Below are positions 44,062-54,915 of a stretch of DNA of 64,000 bases, piece by piece. Both the position numbers and the translations under genes were made by a program. Below the pieces are notes generated by a model. It ran no database searches and was not told the origin of the DNA. It saw only the letters and a list, made by a program, of their open reading frames with translations. Every line of letters starts with the position of its first letter. The first letter of the stretch is position 1. Source of the DNA: Onchidella celtica (lineage: Eukaryota; Mollusca; Gastropoda; Systellommatophora; Onchidiidae). Location: contig OZ007582.1 in assembly GCA_963931925.1 (NCBI GenBank), forward strand, positions 35,957,336 through 36,021,335, in the 5' to 3' direction.

Positions 44062-47000
44062 ATGGGGAACAAATTAGGAGGTCAGACGAAGCAAAAGGAT
44101 GTCAAGGCCAAAGAGGATAAGAAACGAGATAAAGATGAAAAGAAAGACCAAGATAAACAGAAGAGGAAGGATAAGAAAGGAAAAGACAAGAAGAAGAAAA
44201 AACTCGGACACCACGTCTCGGAACTGGACAGTGACGTCGAAGAATCGAGTCACGTGACCGGAGGGGATTCCGAGTCGTGTGTTTTCCACTCGGCCGAGAA
44301 TGTGTCTGTCAGTCCGTATCTCGACTCCTGCACGCGCTCAGAGCTCGAGCAAGGTGCCACGTGGTCTGGCATGTTCGAGAATCATCCTTCTTCCCAGCAT
44401 CCTCAGGTTCTGACCTCCAAAGATTTCAGAGATGGCTTCTCGCTGGAAGCCTGCATCCCTCCAGACATCGCGCGTCCTGAGACTTTTGACGAAATGTCAA
44501 CGTCCGCGACGTCCCGGCTGGAAGGTCATAGCAGCAGCAGCGTCAAATCCCGTCGCAGCAACAACAGCGTGAAGAGCACGTCCGCTTCACGTTCCCGGCA
44601 CGCAACGCCTACGTCACTGCGATCGCAGCACGGCGACGACGCGTCCACAGCATCACAGACCAGCGGTGGAGGCGGGGGTGGCTACAGTACACCCCTCCTC
44701 TCCACGCCAGTCTTTGGGAGGACGGATAGGTGCCACTCCCCCACCTCTCCTACCTCAACTCTGACCCGTGTCCAGGAAAACGACCCGGATGAGGTCGTGG
44801 ACACAACCACTTCACAGTCGACCAGCGATATCCATCATCCTCATTTCTATAATCACCGCCATTTACAAAAGCAACGCCAGGCCGGACATATCGACTTTCG
44901 TAACCTACCTAAACCCACATCGCCTCATCCTCAAAGACGAGCGCTTTCTCCGAAAATGACGTCATCCCCTTTTAAAATGATCTCATCAGATGATTCGTCA
45001 TCCAGCCCCAGTACTCCTGTCCCCCAGCGCCGAGCTGCCAACCTCCTGGATTTATTCAGATCAGGTAGTAAGAGCGAGAAAAATAAGAAAATTAAGTCGG
45101 CTGCAAAGCAGACGGCCACCGGTACAGAGCAAACGAGTGGCAAAAGTGATTCCAGCGCCACCGAGCGCGAGGTAAGGGTAACATCTAAACCTTTGTGGAA
45201 AACCTGGGAGAGATCTAGCAGTAAAAAATCGGAGAAGGCAAATAAAACTGCATCTATTTTTGGAACCATCAGGAAAACGGACGGGAAAAGTGGTAAAGTC
45301 AGCCTGAGTGCTGACGAGAAAGGGGTAGAGAAGAAACAAATGTCTGCTTTTGAGAAAATGTCTGGGAAAATCAACGATGCCTTGTCCAAATTGGACGGAG
45401 ATAGTAGAACAAACAGAGGGAAGCAAAGTCAAAGTAGCTCAACATCGTTGTCATCCCAACTCACCGCAGCTAGAGACAAAAAGTCGAGTAGAACGAGCAG
45501 TAGAAGTTCAGACTCTAACCTTGAATGCAGCTCACGCGCTTTCAGCACAGACGAAAATAAACGCAACAGCAGCCCGCCCGTCGCCAAATCGGCGGCTTTT
45601 TGTATTATGAAATTAGAAGAACTCGAGCGATCTATCGAGAAAACTATCCGGGAGAAATTCCCGGATGCGGAACCGTTTCTATTAAAGAAACGTTCCAGAG
45701 AAGAGCTTAGAGGGTCAAGGTCACTGCCTACGACGCCATCGTTAAAGAAAAAGTTGTACGTAGCGCGTGACGCGGATGACGCCAAGCGCCGTAGTCCTAC
45801 TGACATTGTACAAGTAAACCTGAATGGCGCCAGTGCAAGACTCAGTGACAGTAAAGGAACCGCCCAATACTGTGATGCGACGTACGAGTCCCTGCCCAGT
45901 CCAGCAATGTCTCCTGTCGTTCTTCGTCGTTTTGGCGCCCGCACGAGACACGCGAGCATCTCCCCCAAAATTCAAAGAGCGAAAACCGCAGCTTTGTACA
46001 ATTCACCAAGCGAACTGTCGAGGGTTGAGGAATCGCTTGCCAAGAAGACTGTCACCACAGTGCCTTCCTACCACGCTAAATCGACCAAACAGTCCTTTAG
46101 TCCTATCATGTCTTCCAAATTTATTCAGCCTCTGACACAAGCCCAGAAATCGGAGTCTAAGTATGATAACGTGTGTGATGATACCGATCAGCCATTGGTA
46201 CCACATGTCTCTGCATCAGCATCACATGGTGCTCAGCTCGTCAGACAAGAATGTGTGGATGAAGATGATAGTGATGAAGTTAATGAGGCTGCGAATTACC
46301 CAGCAAATAGACCAGACAGCGACCAGAGGCCTGTGATTGTACCCACATTTTCTGCTGTCTTCGGCTCCGTTTCTCCCAAATTAAAAAGACATTTACAGTC
46401 GAAATTCCAAGACATAGATAAACCCAATGGAAGGGACGGCAGTTTGCAAGGCTCGGAGAAACAGAAAGCGAAAATACGCAACGAGAGTGTAAAAACTACC
46501 GGAAATGTGGCAAAAACGGTGGGTAGTCCCAGAATAAAACGCGCAGATGAGAAAATTACAGCAGTTGCGTCCCTTACATCTTCGCCTGTCGATGACGCGT
46601 TAGAATCAACAGAGCGCGCAGGTAACCACTCGCACGTAATAGCTGATGACGGACAGACTGGTGTACTGGATAACCAAACGACCAAAGATCAGTTAGGAAG
46701 TAGAAGTGCTGCGGCCATTCCTCGGACACCCGGATCCCCTGGTCAAGTTTCGGTCAAAGACAGAGTGACCACTTTTAATAAATCAGTAACGGAGGGACGG
46801 GCTGATGCTACAGTTGGTCCAGGCGTTAACTCGGGCGAAGCTGCATTAAAAACAGGGAACTCGCACCTGCCTAGAACGGGTTTACCTCACAACGGTACGG
46901 CTGGGGCCGGCAGTGGGGTGGGGACGGCGGGCTCGCGGGACCAGGGGAAGATGACGGCACTGACTGCCGCTTCTCACCTGTCCAGGCCACACGCGGAAGT

Positions 47001-50000
47001 TGGCAACAAGTCAGGAGTGACAGAGAGAGTGCATAGTGTGACTTCTCCCGCCAGTACTCGAAAGCATTCCACTGATCACGTGGTATTTGGTACCGCCGTC
47101 GCCCTCCCCTGCCGTCTGTACGCTTGCTCAACCGTTTCCCCTACCTCACCTGGCCCGGAAGTGATCAGCCCCGTAAGTAATTCACACACTGCGCATGCGC
47201 CTGGCGCCCTCGCGGGTGCGAGCCAAAACGTCAGGTATGTGAAAAAAGAAAAGTTGCCTGTCAGTGAGGGAGATGAGAAGCCATCCTCTACTACCGTGAG
47301 TACTACCATAGGTTCGGCCATACCTACGCCAGGTTCTATCACCCCAGTTACTGTGATTAATTGTGGTGCTAGTTTATCTAGTGCAGCAAGTGTGAAAGTC
47401 GCGGACGGCCAGTCAACTCAAAGTGGTGTTGTCGTTAGTGATCAAAAAACCTTCCCATCAGACACTTCGGGTGACAGCGAGCATTTAGTAGGTGTGGTAA
47501 GACCCAAGGTCGCCCCAGAAGGCGACCAAAGTTCGATCAATACTGTGAAGGTGTCTGAGGGCAAAAAGAATGATTCACTGCCTTCCACTCTCGATGAAAC
47601 CAGTAATCTGCAACAACCGCAACAGCGCCAACGTCAGATAGAACAACAACAACAGTGGAAACAGCAGCAATCGCATCTTAGCCAAGAAGACCCCGTGGTT
47701 CATAGGCAACCTTTGTCACTTGTGATTTCTCGTTTGATTAGTGAGGATAAATTGGAAGAAGAAGAAGAAAAGCAACAACAGCAGCAGCAGCAGCAACAAC
47801 AAGAACAGATCAAGCAACAACAGCAGCAGCAGCAGCAACAACAAGAACAGATCAAGCAACAACAGCAGCAGCAGCAGCAACAACAAGAACAGATCAAGCA
47901 ACGACAGCAGGAGAAAGAGCAACCGCTTCGCCAGTCGAGTCCAGTCTCACCAGACCATGGCTACAAACTGGTCAAGCCGGCCATTGCTATGGTCACTTCT
48001 TTCACCTACCAGCAGCCATGTCTGACACTTGAAGAGAAAACGGTCCACAGCGAGGCTTCGGCCTCTGTGTCTCTGCCTTCCTCTCCCATCAACAACACGA
48101 GAGTAGAACGAGACTTCGGTAGCAGCGGGGAAGAGAAAGATAACTACAATATCACGTACGAGTCTCGAAATCAAGAAATTCAGACAGACAGAGTTACGAA
48201 AGCAGACAAAAGCGTGGATAGCAATGGCTTGATAGAGAGCATCAGGGCCTCTGAGTACTCTGCCACGTCTCGACAGGCCCCTCTAGCACGAGCTGGAGAT
48301 GACCTGAGAAGGATGGAAGGTCAACAGGCTGAAGAGCACGAGCGCTCAAAACTCTCAGAACCGAATGACTCGGACGGAAGTGATTTCTTGAGGATGGTTT
48401 TGTCGTGTAAAAGGACGAGTGGACATAAAAGTAAAACAGCGGAATGTTCAAATGTTGAGGAAGAAAACTTCTCTGAGCATGTTCCTCCTCCTTCTCCTAC
48501 AGCTTTGGAACAGCTGATTGAAGAATTCAGAGAGGAAGAGGCAGAGGAAGACAGTGATATGAATGAGAAGAAAGAGATTGAGTTAGCTTTGAGGAGGGAG
48601 ACGGAGATGAAGCAATTCACTGAGAAAATTTATAAACGATTGTCGGATTTGTTGGGTAGTCAATCGGGGGATGAGAATGATCTGGACGATGAAGTGTTTG
48701 TAGAGGAAAGTGCTCCATCAGGGACGGGCAGAAAGGTGAGTGAACTTCTGTCACGGTTGGAGATAGACAGGGATAGTTTTTCATCCGATAACGAGGAGAC
48801 GGATCGTAACTTTGTGGCCAGCGCTTCGGCAATGTCGTCACGAACCCCTCATATTCAAACGCAAGCTAAAGTTCTGACTATAGAAACGTCTTCATCTCTA
48901 ACGACAACAACATCGTCGGATTCAGATCTGGACGAGGCGTCGATGGGGGTTGACGGGAAGAGGAAAACTGAAACCAAACGGTTTGTCTTCCCGGATTTTC
49001 TGGACGAGAGAGATCTCCAATCTGACGAAGCGCGCGCGAGACGCAGCTCCAGAGAATACCACAGTGATGATGACGTGGTGGCTGGAAGGGGAATTCCCGA
49101 CTACTACGACGACCGGCCGCTGTGGTCCCGACGACAGAAACCGCCAGGCCAATTGTCAGCTGCCATGATGGCCATCCGGCGGCGTGAAAGGAGAGAGAGA
49201 TGGTTGAAAAAGAGACGAAGGAATAAGACTGATCTTCTAAGTACGGGCAGCAGTGACACTGGATCTGAAATCTATCCTAAACACGATCCCCGCCGGTTGC
49301 GAGAAGATTCAAATTCGTTTGACCATGAAGAAGATGAGGAAGCCACTTCTTTCGACAAAGGAACGGGTAAAAACGAGATGGGCTCTGGAATTTTGGTGTC
49401 TCCGAAATACTCGAAACCCATTCTTCCATTTTTGGCACGAGAAGAACGCGAACAAAGTCCGCAGGTTGTGGAAAGAGAGCGCGAGATGAAAATCGCATGT
49501 GAGCGTCTTCAGTCGTTGGCGTATCGAGATTACGGCAATGGTTCGCATTCTGACGACGGTGGTGTACGTCACAGAAAACATTCGAAAGAGAAAAGAAAGA
49601 AAAGCCGCTATGATAATGATGCGGAAGATGTTGATGATGAAGAAGAAGACGAATGTGGTGATGAAGAGGAAGGCGATCAGAATGAAAGTAGGAGGAGACC
49701 TGAGCGATTTAGTTCTGATTCAAATTTGGCCATCCCTGGCATTGAGGAAACGTTCAATGAGCTGATGTCCGTCCAGAATATTTTGGAAGGTATGCAAGAC
49801 AAAACACCTGCCAACGAAAAAACAGAGGCAACAAAATACATGCCGCTGACCACAGAAAATGTCAGATCGGTTCATGAGTACTACAAAGACAGCAGCTATG
49901 CCTTCGGCAATGGTCGGCGGTCAAGAATGTCAGCCACGGACAGAACGGAATCCGATCTTGACCTGTATTCTGAAAACCGTGACGACGGCAGCTCGGACAG

Positions 50001-50559
50001 CAACATGTATGCTGATGACGAGGAAGATGACGAGGGCAACGAGCCCTACACCACTGCTGATGATGATCTTGGTGCTACGGGAGGTAGCAGCAGCGCAGCA
50101 GATGGAAGTATCCGGCGTGGTGCACAAAGCCGAGCTGAGGAAGACGGTGAGGACTCTGATGAAAACTTTGTAGTCAGCTGCACGTTCTATAACTCGAACG
50201 CTCTCCAGCAGAGCGCAGCTGACAACAACGCCAACGTACCTACCTCCGTTACAACCTCTCAAGGCAAGACTACGCCCAAATCTACGTCCAATCCCCGTAC
50301 GCCTGTTTCTCGCACTGTGGTCAACAGTGATGAAGAGTTCTGGTCTGGCAGCGCTGCTATAGAGGAAAGCTACCGGCAGTTAGAGACAGCGGCGGACGAG
50401 GTGAGTTCAACATTCCAAAACGCTCGTGAGCAAATGCATGACATACAGCACCATCTCCAGGCCCTGCGGCGCCAGATGGAAGTCTTGCAAGATGACCTGA
50501 CCACGACATCAGTGACCTTGACACCGGATATGCCAGTGGAATCCCCAGGGAAAGGGTAG
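44062..50559 (+). CDS. Giant single coding exon: 2165-residue disordered, Lys/Ser/acidic/Gln-rich protein
   Basis: An uninterrupted 6.5-kb frame. The start is AACATGG (A at -3, G at +4) with an in-frame stop 25 bases upstream. The N-terminus MGNKLGGQ fits the N-myristoylation pattern (Gly2, small residue at 6), followed by a Lys/Asp-rich segment (residues 9-47), a MARCKS-like membrane-binding layout. Ser/Thr-rich, proline-directed regions follow. A short helical segment lies at about 518-545 (KLEELERSIEKTIREKFPD). Poly-Gln repeats are at 1237-1278, a helical acidic region at 1480-1545, a basic cluster at about 1700-1720 (RRRERRERWLKKRRR) and an acidic run at about 1850-1875. A C-terminal coiled coil lies at about 2095-2150 (QMHDIQHHLQALRRQMEVLQ). 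No enzymatic domain seen and family not recognised; a membrane or cytoskeletal scaffold is an inference. The stop TAG overlaps a weak donor (AAAGG|GTAGGG) and GAG|GTGAGT at 50400/50401 is a strong one, so more exons may follow. Confidence 0.88.
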   Translation: MGNKLGGQTKQKDVKAKEDKKRDKDEKKDQDKQKRKDKKGKDKKKKKLGHHVSELDSDVEESSHVTGGDSESCVFHSAENVSVSPYLDSCTRSELEQGATWSGMFENHPSSQHPQVLTSKDFRDGFSLEACIPPDIARPETFDEMSTSATSRLEGHSSSSVKSRRSNNSVKSTSASRSRHATPTSLRSQHGDDASTASQTSGGGGGGYSTPLLSTPVFGRTDRCHSPTSPTSTLTRVQENDPDEVVDTTTSQSTSDIHHPHFYNHRHLQKQRQAGHIDFRNLPKPTSPHPQRRALSPKMTSSPFKMISSDDSSSSPSTPVPQRRAANLLDLFRSGSKSEKNKKIKSAAKQTATGTEQTSGKSDSSATEREVRVTSKPLWKTWERSSSKKSEKANKTASIFGTIRKTDGKSGKVSLSADEKGVEKKQMSAFEKMSGKINDALSKLDGDSRTNRGKQSQSSSTSLSSQLTAARDKKSSRTSSRSSDSNLECSSRAFSTDENKRNSSPPVAKSAAFCIMKLEELERSIEKTIREKFPDAEPFLLKKRSREELRGSRSLPTTPSLKKKLYVARDADDAKRRSPTDIVQVNLNGASARLSDSKGTAQYCDATYESLPSPAMSPVVLRRFGARTRHASISPKIQRAKTAALYNSPSELSRVEESLAKKTVTTVPSYHAKSTKQSFSPIMSSKFIQPLTQAQKSESKYDNVCDDTDQPLVPHVSASASHGAQLVRQECVDEDDSDEVNEAANYPANRPDSDQRPVIVPTFSAVFGSVSPKLKRHLQSKFQDIDKPNGRDGSLQGSEKQKAKIRNESVKTTGNVAKTVGSPRIKRADEKITAVASLTSSPVDDALESTERAGNHSHVIADDGQTGVLDNQTTKDQLGSRSAAAIPRTPGSPGQVSVKDRVTTFNKSVTEGRADATVGPGVNSGEAALKTGNSHLPRTGLPHNGTAGAGSGVGTAGSRDQGKMTALTAASHLSRPHAEVGNKSGVTERVHSVTSPASTRKHSTDHVVFGTAVALPCRLYACSTVSPTSPGPEVISPVSNSHTAHAPGALAGASQNVRYVKKEKLPVSEGDEKPSSTTVSTTIGSAIPTPGSITPVTVINCGASLSSAASVKVADGQSTQSGVVVSDQKTFPSDTSGDSEHLVGVVRPKVAPEGDQSSINTVKVSEGKKNDSLPSTLDETSNLQQPQQRQRQIEQQQQWKQQQSHLSQEDPVVHRQPLSLVISRLISEDKLEEEEEKQQQQQQQQQQEQIKQQQQQQQQQQEQIKQQQQQQQQQQEQIKQRQQEKEQPLRQSSPVSPDHGYKLVKPAIAMVTSFTYQQPCLTLEEKTVHSEASASVSLPSSPINNTRVERDFGSSGEEKDNYNITYESRNQEIQTDRVTKADKSVDSNGLIESIRASEYSATSRQAPLARAGDDLRRMEGQQAEEHERSKLSEPNDSDGSDFLRMVLSCKRTSGHKSKTAECSNVEEENFSEHVPPPSPTALEQLIEEFREEEAEEDSDMNEKKEIELALRRETEMKQFTEKIYKRLSDLLGSQSGDENDLDDEVFVEESAPSGTGRKVSELLSRLEIDRDSFSSDNEETDRNFVASASAMSSRTPHIQTQAKVLTIETSSSLTTTTSSDSDLDEASMGVDGKRKTETKRFVFPDFLDERDLQSDEARARRSSREYHSDDDVVAGRGIPDYYDDRPLWSRRQKPPGQLSAAMMAIRRRERRERWLKKRRRNKTDLLSTGSSDTGSEIYPKHDPRRLREDSNSFDHEEDEEATSFDKGTGKNEMGSGILVSPKYSKPILPFLAREEREQSPQVVEREREMKIACERLQSLAYRDYGNGSHSDDGGVRHRKHSKEKRKKSRYDNDAEDVDDEEEDECGDEEEGDQNESRRRPERFSSDSNLAIPGIEETFNELMSVQNILEGMQDKTPANEKTEATKYMPLTTENVRSVHEYYKDSSYAFGNGRRSRMSATDRTESDLDLYSENRDDGSSDSNMYADDEEDDEGNEPYTTADDDLGATGGSSSAADGSIRRGAQSRAEEDGEDSDENFVVSCTFYNSNALQQSAADNNANVPTSVTTSQGKTTPKSTSNPRTPVSRTVVNSDEEFWSGSAAIEESYRQLETAADEVSSTFQNAREQMHDIQHHLQALRRQMEVLQDDLTTTSVTLTPDMPVESPGKG
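47770..47895 (+). repeat. Three perfect 42-bp poly-Gln units inside the giant exon
   Basis: Units at 47770-47811, 47812-47853 and 47854-47895 are identical at nucleotide level. Each encodes K, ten Gln, then EQI, with mixed CAA/CAG codons. A degenerate partial unit follows. Perfect identity of mixed codons points to recent block duplication rather than CAG slippage. Confidence 0.95.
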
Positions 50560-51275
50560 GGATATCACTGTAAACCTCTCTCGTTGTCATAGTAACCTCG
50601 CCCCCCCCCCCCCAAAAAAAGAAAAGACAAAGAAAAAAAAATACCGAGATTTTTGTTGATTAGCAGTCAATGATTAATAATATCAAGACAAAATGGCCAA
50701 TTAAGCAAATACTATATGGAAAGCAATAAATTCTCTCTCAAACCTCCATATTTATGTGATTTTACAAAATCATACGATTATGGAAAGCCAAACATGCTCT
50801 TTTCCAAGATTTAGCATTATTATGAAACACTGAATGGCCATTGTTTCTATATTTTTATCCAGAAATTTGAATTTTCTTGGATGTGGAGAATGTTTACAAT
50901 TCATTACAAATTTAAAAACAAAAATGCAAAAATTAAACACTGGAAAGCTTTTCATTCAAAAGAAATTGATTTCCTCCATTTTTTTCTTCCACCCCTCTTC
51001 ATTTCCCCCAGTGTTTCTGACTTTGTGAAATGATTCAAATAAGTAAAAACGAAATACTGAAAATCAATATATATAATTCAAGCGTTCAAGACTGCATTAA
51101 CCTGCAGGTAAATAGCTGATCAGAGGAATCCTTAGTTTGAAAACAGGGTTGATTTTACCTTGACGCTCGCGAGAGGTTGATAGTGAATCCAGCAATGATT
51201 AAGAAGTGTTGACAAGCATGGCTGTTATTTATCTTTCTTTTCTTCTCATCCCGACTCACTTGAGCGTAGGCAGGC
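50560..51275. other. 3' flank of the giant exon, candidate poly(A) signal
   Basis: After the stop there is a C13-14 run (about 50600) and an A-rich run. AATAAA at 50725-50730 is a plausible polyadenylation signal if the gene ends here. If the stop is bypassed by splicing, this is intron. No further exon was recognised. Confidence 0.45.
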
Positions 51276-51278
51276 TTT

Positions 51279-51359
<81 letters not shown>

Positions 51360-51505
51360 GTCTTTCTCTTTCTCTCTTTTCTGTCTCTTTTTTTTTCTCT
51401 CTCTTTCTCTTTCTCTCTTCTCTTCTCTTCTCTCCGTCTCTGCCTGTTTGTCTGTCTGTCTGCTTGTCTCTTTCTCTTTCTCTTCCTTTCTCCTCCTCTC
51501 TCCAG
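51276..51505. repeat. (CT)n and imperfect CT/TTTC microsatellite
   Basis: CT dinucleotide run (51276-51360) grading into TTTC and TCTG repeats. The long Ser/Leu and Arg/Glu frames across it are compositional. Confidence 0.95.
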
Positions 51506-52352
51506 CCTTGTGTTGTTCATCAACAATATCGGTGATTTTTATTTCTATATTTATTTTGCACTGCTCTTCACCACCTCGAACCATGGCTCGGAATATTGCA
51601 ATAATTTTGACACCTCATATCAGAGAGGAGGTGTGTCAGATAGAAATAATGAACATCTTTAAAGTAGAGGTGAACTCTCTCGACATCTACAACGAACAAA
51701 AGTGCCAAACTGGTACATTATCTCTTTCATCTTTATTCTTCTAAGTCTGGCTATGAAAATATTACACGCACTTTCTTTCACTATGCTTGTCAACATGGTC
51801 AAAAGTGAGCCAATGGTCTCCCATCATATTTCTGGACACATTGATGATTATTTTACCCTGTGGTACTGCACTGAATACTAAAGTTTGGAAGGTAGCTACA
51901 ATACAATTAGTAGATGTGATAAGCCATTTACAGGGCCTCTCCTTCTGGAAAAAAACAGGCACTACTGAAGTCGACCAGCTTCGTAAACGCAATTAAATTG
52001 AAATTTGAAGGTCCGAACCCAAAAAACTTTTGCTTTCCGAGAAATATAGAAAATGAATTACCAGATTTCTAAAAATAAAATTCAGTTTCAGAAAAAAAAA
52101 AAAGCTGATTTTGTTGAAGTAACTCGCACGCCTTCCAGACTTGTAAATAACGGCCAAATGTCTCCCGCAAAATTATTAACTCGGGAGTTGTAACTAGCGG
52201 TCACCTGTGCCTTGCATTTGACGGTCACCTGTGTCCAGAGACTTGATAAGGGGATCATTAATTGTTGCTCATGGTCAAAAGATTTGTTCAGTTGTTATTA
52301 TTATTTCCCTGATGATTCTGCAAAATAACACAATGAACATTTTAGTCTCTCG
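51506..52352. other. No gene recognised
   Basis: Mixed sequence. A short frame with a good start context at 51583 (ACCATGG) has no recognisable product or donor and is not called. Confidence 0.4.
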
Positions 52353-52421
52353 GTGCAAAAATCGCGTATCTGGAATAAATATTATTATTATTATTTTTTA
52401 ATAAATACGCGATTTTTGCAC
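52353..52421. repeat. 17-bp perfect inverted repeat with ATT loop
   Basis: GTGCAAAAATCGCGTAT at 52353-52369 is exactly complementary to 52405-52421, around a 35-bp spacer rich in ATT repeats. Pairing partly continues outward (GTCTCTCG against GAGGCGAGAC). Confidence 0.9.
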
Positions 52422-52479
52422 GAGGCGAGACAACGTGATCTTTCCAGGCAGTTTCAATGTAATATTATGATTGTTATAT

Positions 52480-52740
52480 GTCTGCATATGTGTATGTGTG
52501 TGTGTGTGTATGCGTGTGTGTTTGTGTGATTGAGTGTGAGCGGACACAGAGAGAGAGAAGATGGAGAGACATAGAAATAGAAACACAGGAGACAGAGAGA
52601 CAGATGGAAAGAGAGAGACATAGACAGAGAAAGTGAGATGGAGAGAAAGAGAGACAGACAGACAGAGAGAGATAGAGAGAGAGACAGAGCGAGAGAGAGG
52701 GAGCGACAGACAGACAGACGGAAAGAGAGAGAGAGAGAGA
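52480..52740. repeat. TG and GA/ACAG microsatellites
   Basis: A GT-rich run (about 52490-52540) then GA and GACAGA repeats ending in a pure GA run (about 52720-52740). Confidence 0.93.
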
Positions 52741-54566
52741 ATATTCCAGAGAACTTGTGATTGATTCATTAACTCCCAGTAGAACTGGGTACGGAACAAA
52801 ATGATATTACATGATGAAATATTGTGACCAAATCCTGACTATGTAGGCAAAACTTCGACAAAACCAAGTAGCAGCTCTTCATGCTCTGTTGGAGACAGTT
52901 TCTGCTGATGCTTTGCACTGATTTTGCCATACTGTGAAACAGGAATATCTATCTAATCGTTCTCTGAAAGGAAACTTTGGTAGTTCAAGTGCTGTAACTG
53001 TTCTACACTGTTGAGGAGAACATTATAGCCACAGACAGAACACATTCGAAAGGTGTGAGTCATTTGTACAACTTTTCCCAGAAAACTCGAAAAAATGTCT
53101 TGGCTTTGAGAATCGTGTGACTTGTACAAAAGTGATTCGCTTCAAAATTCGGATTTTGAGAGCACGAAACAAACTATATATGGTACTCAGGAGACCAATC
53201 AAATACTCGTTTTTTGTTTTTGTTCTGGGACATTAAAAATGTTTTTTTAAGCAAATGACTTGGGTCATAATGATACATGTTACAACCGTGACGCTATGGA
53301 AATAGACCCATGCCCTAAATGGCCTTGTGCTGGCTCACTGGGTTCATAGAAAGAAAGGCAGAAAAATGAAACTCGGGTAGAATACGATGGGGGGTCTGTA
53401 TGACCACTTTTCATATTTCTGGCGCAAATTCAAAACAAAAAACAAGCCGAGTAGCCATGTGCGCTGTGGAAAGACCACCGGCGGGCACTCTTACCACATG
53501 CCCAGCAGAACCGACATTGTAAACAACTGTCAGGCAGCGTTTTATGCCTGTCCTTGATTTAAACAAAGAAACAAAAAAAATTGGAATCGGCCACCACGAA
53601 ATCGAATTTTGTGGTTGAAAGAAGGAGTCTTAATAAAAACAAGGACAGGTAGAAATGTTGCTCGTTTTCACTGGAATATTAAACTAAGCCAAAAACGGAT
53701 ATTCGTGGCACGAAACTATTTACGATTTCTATGGCATGCCAATTGCACCATGTTTTGTGAAAGGATAAACAATTAACACGGTTGATTGTGAAAGTGGGGT
53801 TTATGAAATCTCGGGGAAAAAAACAACATAAAAAGAGGAGAAAGGCTATCAGCACCGTTTGTTTACTGGTCTTTGAGGTCGTACCCTCACCTACTTCAGC
53901 CTCGGTACACTGTGGTACAGTCACGGGTAGACATTCCCAGTGAACTACGGGTGAGTTCCAGCCTCGTTCTCATCAAATTTGGTTGCCACAGCGTTTTACC
54001 TGGCTGCTTATTTGTTTTCACTCCTATACATTCGTTAGTTTACTGCGTCGTGGAATCGGAGATGGTTATTATAGATCTATAGGAGATGGGTCAGGAATTT
54101 CTTTTATGATACTCATCTATATGTAGGTCAACGCTAAAGAATGCTAGATATCATATTCCTGTTTCACACTATCTAACTGAATGAAAGACAGAATTTATAT
54201 AAAGTCTGTGAAATAGAATGTCGAAATTTCACTTTGAAATTGTAAACTTTCATATTGAACTGACGAATATCAATAGTGTTACGAACCATTTTTTGTTGTC
54301 GACTTTAACCGGCTGCACAGTCTCATACATGAGATGTGTAAGAGATCTGAGCACGCTAGTATTACTGAGTTCTACAAAAGAAACACCTGGAAGATAAAAA
54401 CCATCATCAGTTTGGATGGTTAAATTCCTGACAGTTATTTTTAGAATCACGTGCATACCTGACGACCTGGTGACCTTTGAAAGGTTGCCCGTCCTCTTCT
54501 CTGGCAAAACACGGCGAGCCAAACGGGCATAAACAGCAACTGGCTCACTCGTCAATAAAGCCTAAT
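52741..54566. other. No gene recognised
   Basis: About 1.8 kb of unique-looking AT-rich sequence with only short open frames. No splice-bounded exon or repeat family could be supported. Confidence 0.45.
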
Positions 54567-54915
54567 CAGAGGCGGCTCCGCCATGTGGAACAAGTGGGGA
54601 CTTTCTCCCTTCTTAATCCAAAGGTCCTCATCTTTACCGATTCCCAGTTTCAACCCCAAGCTTCTTTGTTGTTTTTTTTAGTTTCCATAGTAGGCCTATC
54701 TATTTTAATTCTACTGAACCAAGATCTTGATTCACTTGTACAAAGTATTAATATTCAATTGGCTTGCTCCCTCCCCCCCCCCTCCCCCCACCACCACCAC
54801 CAGCAAAAGCTTCCTGAATTCATCTCTGGCCCTAGTACATAAACATTCAATATCTCCCATACTCAGCGCCCACCCCACTTTTGCTCTGGCATGACCCCCG
54901 GGAGAGCCGCCTCTG
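54567..54915. mobile_element. hAT-like MITE with CAGAGGCGGCTC ends
   Basis: Left end CAGAGGCGGCTCCGCC and right end GAGAGCCGCCTCTG are inverted repeats of about 14 bp. About 349 bp, with a C-rich run near 54770. CAGAGGCGG termini are common among hAT-type non-autonomous elements. Flanking 8-mers do not match, so a target duplication is not shown. Confidence 0.6.
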
